Assembly (NCBI GenBank): GCA_038501625.1
Contig: JAZAYU010000003.1
Span: 3,599,001-3,663,000 of the forward strand
Direction of reading: 5' to 3'
Length of the DNA: 64,000 nt
Origin: Corbicula japonica
Taxonomy: Eukaryota; Mollusca; Bivalvia; Venerida; Cyrenidae
Made by a program: the position numbers and the translations under genes. Positions 58,801 to 64,000 of this stretch are shown here, piece after piece (the first letter of the stretch is position 1; every line of letters begins with the position of its first letter). The notes under the pieces are model-generated. The model was not told where the DNA came from, did no database searches, and saw only the letters and a list, made by a program, of their open reading frames with translations.

Positions 58801-61191
58801 TTTACCATGTATCCTATGCCCACTATCATAAAACTAAATCTGGAGACCAGTCTCAAATCTCAAGCATCTGACTGACTAAAATGGCGACCAGTCAGATTTG
58901 AGTCTGGGCTCCAAACTTAGAGTATAACATTGATACTCTTGGGGATCTGTGCTGAAGGTTATAAAACTGAGATTGGAAACCAGTCTCAAATCTCAAGTAT
59001 CTGATTGGCTGAAATGGCGACTAGTCAGATGCTTGAGATTTGAGACTGGTTTCCATTCTCAGTTTTATAACCTTGGGACATGATTTTCATGGATTCATGG
59101 GCAGAATGATCTAAGAAGTAAAAAAAGTGAAATAAAGAATCGAGTATAAAAGTATTTTGGAAAATTGAGTTCCACAAAATTAAGAACATGGCTCTGAATG
59201 CAAGTGCATCCACAGTTTTCTTTATTATTGCATAAGCTGAATAACAAATGCAACTAAATAGTTCCCTAAAATTCTCATTATTCATTAAATATTAGTAATT
59301 TGAAATCTAACACTTAGAATCAGATATATGCTTTTCAAATATTTCAAGTTTACCCAATGCCTTATCTAAGACTTAAAAATTTAATCTAAACAAGAGGGCC
59401 ATGATGGCCCTGTATCGCTCACCTGAGTACAAAAGTACTTTAAGCTTTACCCCAGGGCCAACATTTAAATAATGCTGGTAAAGGGTCTCTTTACAATACT
59501 CAACACGAAATATCTAAGGTCTAGTCGCATTAGTTTCAGAGAACAAGGGGTGTAGTTTGACACTAGCAAACATTCTACATGTCTTCAGTTCTTACTATTT
59601 AGCTCTATGTAAAAATTGATAAGCCCCTGGGTGGGGCAAATTCGAGCCTGGGGTCATGATATGTATAAACGTGGTAAAGGTCCACAGTTATGTTACATGT
59701 AAAAATTCTAAGCTCTATGTGTTATGGTTCTAGAGAAGAAGACTTTTACAAGATTTTTCCTATATAATTCTATGTAAAATGGGCGACCCCTGTGGCGGGG
59801 CCAATTTTGACCCAAGGGCCATAATTTGAACAACTTTGTTAGAGGTCCATTAGACAATGTTTCATGCCAAATATCTAACCTCTAGCCATTGCGGTTTTGG
59901 AGAAGAAGATTTTTTAAGTTTTTGCTGTATATTGATATAAGGAAAACCCATGACCTCTGGGGCGGGGCAAATTTTGACCCCAGGGCCATAATTTGAACAA
60001 CTTTGTTAGAGGTCTATTAGACAATGTTTCATGCCAAATATCTAACCTCTGGCCATTGCGGTTTCGGAGAAGAAGATTTTTTAAGTTTTTGCTATATATT
60101 GATATAAGGAAAACCCATGACCTCTGGAGCGGGGCAAATTTTGACCCCAGGGCCATAATTTGAACAACTTTGCTAGAGGTCCATTAGACAACGTTTCATG
60201 CCAAATATCTAACCTCTGGCCATTGCGGTTTCGGAAAAGAAGATGTTTTAAGTTTTTGCTATATATTGATATAAGGAAAACCCATGACCTCTGGGGGGGG
60301 GGGGGGGGGGGGGGGGGCAAATTTTGAACCCAGGGCTATAATTTTAACAATCTTAGTAGAGGACCACTAGGTGATGCTACACACCAAATATCAAAGTTCT
60401 AGGCCTTACAGTTTCAGAGAAGAAGATTTTTTAAGTTTTTGCAATATATTGATATAAGGAAAACCCATGACCTCTGGGGCGGGGCAAATTTTGACTCCAG
60501 AGCCATAATTTGAACAACTTTGTTAGAGGTCCATTAGACAATGTTTCATGCCAAATATCTTACTTCTAGCCATTGCGGTTTTGGAGAAGAAGATTTTTTA
60601 AGTTTTTGCTATATATTTATAAGGAAAACACATGACCCCACCCGGGCGGGGCCAATTTTGACCCCAGGGCTATAATTTGAACTATCTTGGTAGAGGACCA
60701 CTAGGTGATGCTACACACCAAATATCAAAGTTCTAGGCCTTACGGTTTCAGAGAAGAAGATTTTTAAAAATTTCATGTTCAAAATCTATTTTTATCCTCT
60801 GTGACCTACATGTAGATAGGCAATGGACTGGAACCATTTGAACAATTTTGGTAAAGCTTCATACAAGTAACATTCCTGCCAAGTTTCAGCAAGATTGGCC
60901 CAGGAGTTCAGGAGAAGAAGTTGTTTGAAGAAAAAGTTGACGACGCACGGACGGACGACGGACATCAGGCGATCACAAAAGCTCGCCATGAGCACTTCGT
61001 GCTCAGGTGAGCTAAAAACAAGAAAAAAAGGCCCCTGCAAATAGTACTGGTACGCTATTTTTTTACCTGAGAACTTTTGGAAGACTGTTGATACAGGTTT
61101 CAGGACTCCAAGCAATAGCTGTTGCTCGGCAACCATTCTGCAGATCACAGAGTTGCTCATACTCAAAATCTTCCAGCTCCTCGTCTTCTTC
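49706..61191 (-). CDS. NUP37: Nucleoporin Nup37, six exons, 5' end outside window
   Basis: Six exons (61067-61191, 58718-58790, 56259-56444, 54489-54673, 53949-54084, 49706-49822) join in phase to 822 bases, 273 residues and a stop. Nup37 is a WD40 beta-propeller subunit of the Nup107-160 (Y-shaped) scaffold of the nuclear pore, where it binds Nup160. The match rests on family blocks in the right order: AIAWSPET, GHTDFVNSLTFDP, DDRTCRIWN, GMSVCWH, VALKNG, QVPLM, GAVAGSEW, RPV, FRW, SWHQKLP and GGDQK, all at positions equivalent to vertebrate Nup37 (about 326 residues). About 50 N-terminal residues are missing; no exon for them was found in 61192-64000, so they probably lie beyond the window. 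Nothing suggests a pseudogene: no frameshift, no stop, canonical junctions. Every intron holds transposon-derived repeats, some within 10-60 bp of splice sites. Confidence 0.93.
49868..49992. mobile_element. M1, internally deleted
   Basis: Only 125 bp: the left arm to GATCCAGATCGTC joins directly to TCTGGATTTACACTG and the right TIR. The centre and two inner stems are gone. Confidence 0.55.
50014..50170. mobile_element. M1, left half, split by H-a insertion
   Basis: Decayed left hairpin (GTGTAGATCCAGATTGTCC) up to the M1 centre GGTCCGAAATAAC, where AACAAGAG of the H-a element begins. Confidence 0.55.
50171..51770 (+). mobile_element. H-a element, copy 2, inserted in an M1 copy
   Basis: Starts AACAAGAG with hairpin GGGTCC/GGACCC, then GCTCACCTGTCA. 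The core has about 7 tandem units of about 165 bp, including TCTAAGCTCTAGGCCTTGTG. The 3' hairpin ends GACAGGTGAGCTAAAAA after GACGACGGACGACGCAC. M1 halves flank it on both sides. Confidence 0.78.
51771..51887. mobile_element. M1, right half, split by H-a insertion
   Basis: Resumes at AATATTAAAGCAACAAG (M1 centre), then CATCCTGATCAGAC, GATCTACACTGGTCACATG and a decayed AATAAAGTGTTAA end. Confidence 0.55.
52040..53575 (+). mobile_element. H-f element
   Basis: ACTAGAA start, a perfect 16-bp palindrome GTGTTCCGCGGAACAC, then CCTGTCGCCTGC. About nine units of about 160 bp contain TTTGAAAGGGGCATAACT and ACAGGAGTTATCATTCTTGT. The 3' end GCAGGCGACA complements the 5' repeat, but the 3' hairpin is poor. 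It lies in the last Nup37 intron region. Confidence 0.68.
53759..53910. mobile_element. M1, first hairpin deleted
   Basis: TTTACTCCATACATTG joins straight to the centre TCAGAAATAACTCAAT; the second hairpin and GGAGAAAAGGGTTAA follow. It ends 38 bp from a Nup37 exon. Confidence 0.55.
53949..54084 (-). CDS. NUP37: Nup37 exon
   Basis: Encodes RPVDRRQIHTEGTRYFRW, then DSLVATVGRPGRQIKVF and STKSQQ, phase 2 to 0. The acceptor is TTGTTAG and the donor CAG/GTGAGT. It corresponds to the RPVHMDRACLFRW to ATTGYPGK segment of vertebrate Nup37. Confidence 0.92.
54489..54673 (-). CDS. NUP37: Nup37 exon
   Basis: Reads VMVALKNGIIKIFSL, then GQVPLMEAEWSPGN and GAVAGSEWFMFDVSVS, phase 0 to 2, with acceptor TTTGACAG and donor TCAAG/GTAAGA. 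It covers the LMVAEKNG to GAVAGNDW blade of the family. An M2 copy and two M1 copies follow in the upstream intron. Confidence 0.94.
54730..54855. mobile_element. M2, asymmetric centre deletion
   Basis: AAATGGCGATCAGATGC shows that the right inner arm has been lost up to ATCAG; outer arms are intact. It lies 56 bp upstream of a Nup37 exon. Confidence 0.6.
54864..55530. mobile_element. Two M1 copies in tandem plus a third remnant
   Basis: Copies at 54864-55109 (diverged) and 55106-55347 (near consensus) overlap at GGTTAAC. A decayed third (about 55408-55530) keeps AACAGTGTAGACCCTGATCAG. Confidence 0.6.
55588..55681. mobile_element. M2, second sub-family, large centre deletion
   Basis: GGAGACCAGCC joins TATCAGATGCTCGAG; only outer arms remain. 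Confidence 0.5.
55682..56258. other. Nup37 intron, no feature seen
   Basis: AT-rich unique sequence between an M2 relic and an exon. Confidence 0.4.
56259..56444 (-). CDS. NUP37: Nup37 exon with WD-repeat core
   Basis: The exon is 62 codons, phase 0 at both ends. It holds GHTDFVNSLTFDPDTGDQLA, then DDRTCRIWNREGD and GMSVCWHVEEPMK, the clearest Nup37 block in the window. The acceptor is TTTTTTTAAG; the donor AAA/GTTTGT departs from GTRAGT but is placed by phase and by the next exon. An H-b element starts about 60 bp upstream of the acceptor. Confidence 0.94.
56505..58245 (+). mobile_element. H-b element, copy 1
   Basis: Starts ACTAGAA with hairpin GTGTCC/GGACAC, then ATGCCCCCGC. The core has about ten units of two alternating types (about 146 and 155 bp). 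An AC-rich microsatellite precedes the 3' hairpin, which ends GCGGGGGCAT, the perfect complement of the 5' repeat. It lies inside a Nup37 intron. Confidence 0.78.
58562..58707. mobile_element. M2
   Basis: Complete copy ending about 10 bp from a Nup37 exon donor, the closest repeat to any splice site in the window. Confidence 0.65.
58718..58790 (-). CDS. NUP37: Nup37 exon
   Basis: This 73-bp exon (phase 2 to 0) encodes LAVAGSDRMIRVFTTDLKGN, matching the blade around CTSAADMKIRLF in vertebrate Nup37. The acceptor is GTATTTCAG and the donor GAG/GTAGAG. An M2 palindrome ends about 10 bp inside the downstream intron. Confidence 0.9.
58816..59079. mobile_element. Two M2 copies, both with centre deletions
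   Basis: The first (58816-58934, second sub-family) has GCGACCAGTCAGATTTG at the break; the second (58951-59079) has GCGACTAGTCAGATGC. Both lost the right inner arm. Confidence 0.55.
59389..61019 (+). mobile_element. H-a-like element, copy 3
   Basis: Starts ACAAGAG with the longest 5' hairpin here, AGGGCCAT/ATGGCCCT. It then has GCTCACCTGA and a core of tandem units containing CCAAATATCTAACCTCT. The 3' hairpin GAGCACTTCGTGCTC leads into AGGTGAGCTAAAAA. It ends 47 bp from a Nup37 exon. A run of 25 G sits inside. Confidence 0.75.
60293..60317. repeat. Poly-G run of 25
   Basis: A pure G run replacing the CTGGGGCGGGGC phrase found at the same place in the neighbouring H-a units. Its length may be a sequencing estimate. 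Confidence 0.8.
61067..61191 (-). CDS. NUP37: Nup37 exon (first in window)
   Basis: The acceptor is TTGTTACAG and the donor CTCAG/GTAAAA. The exon enters in phase 0 and leaves in phase 2. It begins with an acidic run (EEDEELEDFEYE) like the acidic stretch of vertebrate Nup37, followed by RATAIAWSPET, the first recognisable propeller strand. An H-a element ends 47 bp below the donor. Confidence 0.92.
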
Positions 61192-61754
61192 CTGTAACAA
61201 TAAATTGTGAACTAAACACTGACAAACTTGTAGTATTGAGAATTACATGCAAAAGAATCCAATTAATTATTCCTTAATACACATTTTTGGACAAAGCTAA
61301 CGTTGCTATCGTAATTTTCAACTGAGAAATATCATAAAGTAACATAAAACGAAATAATTGTTGGTGTCACATAGTATATTTTCACATATGCAATAACTTT
61401 CCACTGAAAAGTTTGTTGATTTCATTCACTAAACATTAAAATAATAATTTTACGCATAGCTGCTATGTCATTATACCAGACATGGGGTGAATTAAATATT
61501 AATGCTAATGCATTAATATTGCATTTCTTTTTCCCAATAATGCAAGGTAATGATTAATGCAACAAAATTAGCATTATTTTAATGTAACTTAATGCATTAC
61601 CTATGCCAAAATGCTGTAATGCTTAGCATTATTGGGCATTAATTGAATTTTGTTCCCTATTGGATTTTTTTCACTATAAATTGATTTATTTAATATGAAA
61701 ATATATGTTAATAGTGACTTGTTTAATACAAAGATGCTCAAAAGATTATATATA
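61192..61754. other. Nup37 upstream intron with TAATGC-rich stretch
   Basis: 61495-61650 is packed with ATTAATGC/GCATTA words, a low-complexity repeat. No N-terminal Nup37 exon is visible. Confidence 0.45.
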
Positions 61755-61890
61755 GTTATGTGGTTTCTTGACAGGGAATGTGAGGATATATTGCCGGTCT
61801 GGGTGTCATATTACCCGAGCCGCAGGCGAGGGATAATATGACACCCAGACCGGCAATATATCCTCACATACCCTTTCAAGGAACCAAATA
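61755..61890. repeat. Long perfect hairpin
   Basis: Arms 61780-61813 and 61834-61867 are 34 bp and perfectly complementary (GTGAGGATATATTGCCGGTC...), around a 20-bp GC-rich loop CCCGAGCCGCAGGCGAGGGA. A less perfect extension (TTTCTTGACAGGG / CCCTTTCAAGGAA) lengthens each arm to about 55 bp. Confidence 0.85.
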
Positions 61891-61894
61891 ATTG

Positions 61895-62379
61895 TTTTAT
61901 TATACTGCAAAGACTTTTTCAGACAAAATTAATAAGAAAACATCGATTTTTCGATTATTTCGCTTATTCAATGCCGAACAGCTTAATTCCCCTCTGAGAA
62001 CCACAATAATTACATGTCATTAATTTACCTGCATGACGTCACTTCTATAGAAATTGAATGGACTATCCATTTGATTTTTATTTACAAAATTTGAGAATAA
62101 TCTGATCGTTTTCAAGGTTAAAAACATAACAGAAATTTTATCTGTAACAATTTTAGTAATCTCTAAGCATACTGCTTTATAATTAACAAGATCGGCTTCA
62201 AATTATGCATTATTACGGAAATAGAAACAAAATGGCGGACAACAACAAAAGGTGGGAGGCCAGACGGGGAAATTAAGGCACGTGCAGTTCATATCTACGG
62301 CCGATCTGTAAATACGGATATACATCAGCGGCAAATTATCCAATCAAATTCAAGGAAATTTCTTTGCAGTATAATAAAA
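61895..62379. mobile_element. MITE with perfect 19-bp TIRs
   Basis: TTTTATTATACTGCAAAGA at 61895-61913 is exactly complementary to 62361-62379. The interior has no ORF; it includes ACAAAATGGCGGACAACAAC. It starts 5 bp right of the long hairpin, so the two may be one composite element. Confidence 0.65.
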
Positions 62380-62721
62380 TATGTTATTATTTTATAATTA
62401 TTACATATCTAATTAATAGCATAATAGCAAAAGAAAAATATGAATATAACTGTTAAGTAGTAGTTTGTAGTAACAACAAGTTACAGACTTTAGAGTAAAG
62501 CTTTTGCATCAGAATGTTGTAAAGTTTGAAAACTTTTTATATTAAGCCAGGAGTTCTTAAGCTGAGTTATGGGAAGAAAACGCTCAATTTACAAAACAAT
62601 CAATAGTCATTAATCTATTAAGCTCTTTCAACAATTACAGTACAATTGAATCATTTGAATGTACACATTAATTGGAAATAGATAATTTCCCACCAATTTT
62701 CAAACACATCTGAATATTTCT

Positions 62722-63128
62722 AACAAGAGCTGTCAGAGGAGACAGCATGCTCGACTATTCGAATCATTTGAAACAAATGCAATTTGAAGATTAAAACAAT
62801 AACAACTATGGCCATATATTGGTGTGAAATCAGGAAAAATATTAACAAGTGAATGGTAAGGGAGAAATTCATTTCAAATAACAGAAATAATTCCTTAATG
62901 TACCATAAATATTAAACTGAATAGGGGAATAACTATGAAATATTTCTGAATTTGTTAGAAAACATGTTAGTAATTTTTTATGAGAGACATTTACTTTTAG
63001 TCAAATATCAATCACTTCAGTAATGTTAAAGAAAAGAACTGAAATGAAAATATAATGGAAGTTTGAAGTTGATACCTTAAGTATTTTGTGCAAAGTTATC
63101 GATGAGGTGCACTTAAGTGAAAATATAA
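62722..63128 (+). mobile_element. H-g/H-d-type 5' end, truncated
   Basis: AACAAGAG, hairpin GCTGTC/GACAGC, then GCTCGACTATTCGAA. That last repeat matches the 5' and 3' ends of H-d. About 370 bp of AT-rich sequence follow and no 3' hairpin is seen before H-b copy 2 starts. Confidence 0.45.
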
Positions 63129-63131
63129 GTG

Positions 63132-64000
63132 AAACTAGAAATGTGTCCATAGGACACAGATGCCCCTGCGATGCATCATTTTCAGACACTCAAGTGAAAT
63201 GATGGGAATAATAGCATTTCAACGACAGTGATGTTGGAGGAATTATAAGAATATGCATAAACTTGAAGATAAGTAAATTATTTGTATTTGTGGCACTGTT
63301 GTCTTCACATTACGGAAATGTCTGCGAAGAAGTTGGTGGTAATGCAATGCAATGTCATAGCGAACATTTGTGCCAAGTTATTTTGAAATTCCTTCTTTCA
63401 TAAAAGAGTTATAGCCTGAACAAGTAAATTCAATTTAAGTAACTGTGACCTTGACCTTGGACTTACAGGCATGGGTAATGTACGCAACACACCGCCTTGT
63501 CATGGTGAACATTTGTGCCAAGTTATTTTGAAAACCCTCCATTCAAAACAAAGTTATAGCCCTTACAATAAAATTCTATTTTTAGTAACAGTGACCTTGA
63601 CCTTCAACCTACAGGCATGGGCATGGTACGCGAGACACCGCCCTGTCATGGTGAACATTTGTGTCAAGTTATTTTGAAATCCCTCCATTTATAACAAAGT
63701 TACAGCCTGGACAAGAAAATGCTATTTTTAGTAACAGTGACCTTGACCTTGGATCTACAGGCATGGGTATTGTGTGGACACACCGCCTTGTCATGGTGAA
63801 CATTTGTGCCAAGTTATTTTGAAATCCCTCCATTCATAACAAAGTAACAGCCTGGACAAGAAAATTCTATTTTTAGTAACAGTGACCTTGACCTTCGACT
63901 TACAGGCATGGGCTTGTACTTGACACACCATCTTGATATGGTGAACAATTATACCAAGTTATTTAAAAATCCAATAAGAAATAACTAAGTTAGAGCGGAC
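63132..64000 (+). mobile_element. H-b element, copy 2, cut by window edge
   Basis: 5' end as in copy 1 (ACTAGAA, GTGTCC/GGACAC, ATGCCCCTGC). At least four core units follow, three of the GCCTTGTCATGG type and then one CTTGATATGG type. The 3' end is outside the window. Confidence 0.72.

Noticed and set aside
61192..64000. First Nup37 exon (expected VEFNPF / NLIAYGG-type motifs)
   Set aside because: I read the minus strand for these motifs and found none; the exon is presumably beyond the window.
1..64000. Retrotransposon, transposase or integrated viral coding genes
   Set aside because: No frame with reverse transcriptase, integrase, DDE transposase, Rep/helicase or capsid motifs was seen; all mobile elements here look non-autonomous.

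Overview
The window reads as intron-rich, AT-rich animal nuclear DNA, most probably from a bivalve mollusc. The basis is widely spaced short exons with GT-AG junctions on the minus strand, a tRNA-derived SINE of the kind common in molluscs, and several families of hairpin-ended elements with tandem-repeat cores that resemble the pearl/CvA/Helentron-associated elements described in bivalves. The species is inference; no database search was possible.

Two genes lie head to tail, both on the minus strand. At the right, six exons between 61191 and 49706 encode the last 273 residues of nucleoporin Nup37, a WD40 protein of the Nup107-160 (Y) complex. Its first roughly 50 codons are upstream of 61191 and were not found before the window edge. 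About 4.4 kb downstream begins a second gene that runs from 45350 to beyond the left edge. It has 12 well-supported exons plus two candidate micro-exons. Every junction phase matches, giving 617 codons and 2 bases in the window. I do not recognise this protein. It is basic and Ser/Pro-rich at both ends with a charged helical centre.

Most of the remaining sequence is repeats. M1 is a TIR element of about 240 bp made of two hairpins in a row, with about 35 copies or remnants. M2 is a near-perfect palindrome of about 150 bp with about 20 copies; both arms carry CCAAT-box motifs. A superfamily here called H (sub-families a to g) opens with an ACAAGAG or ACTAGAA motif and a 5' hairpin, then a short subterminal repeat, a tandem core of 145-170 bp units, a GGAC-rich tract and a 3' hairpin whose outer arm complements the 5' repeat. 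All copies seen lie in the plus orientation, antisense to both genes.

Layout: 0.3-45.35 kb unknown gene; 45.4-49.7 kb intergenic, dominated by a 2.1-kb minisatellite of 33-bp units; 49.7-61.2 kb Nup37; 61.2-64 kb Nup37 upstream intron with a hairpin/MITE cluster and an H-b copy cut by the edge. Other satellites are a 58-bp array made from half an M1 (27.3-27.9 kb), 52-bp (29 kb), 35-bp (33-34 kb) and 20-bp (42.3 kb) arrays, and a large trinucleotide/pentanucleotide block (13.9-14.8 kb). No rRNA, functional tRNA, CRISPR array, transposase or reverse transcriptase ORF was seen.
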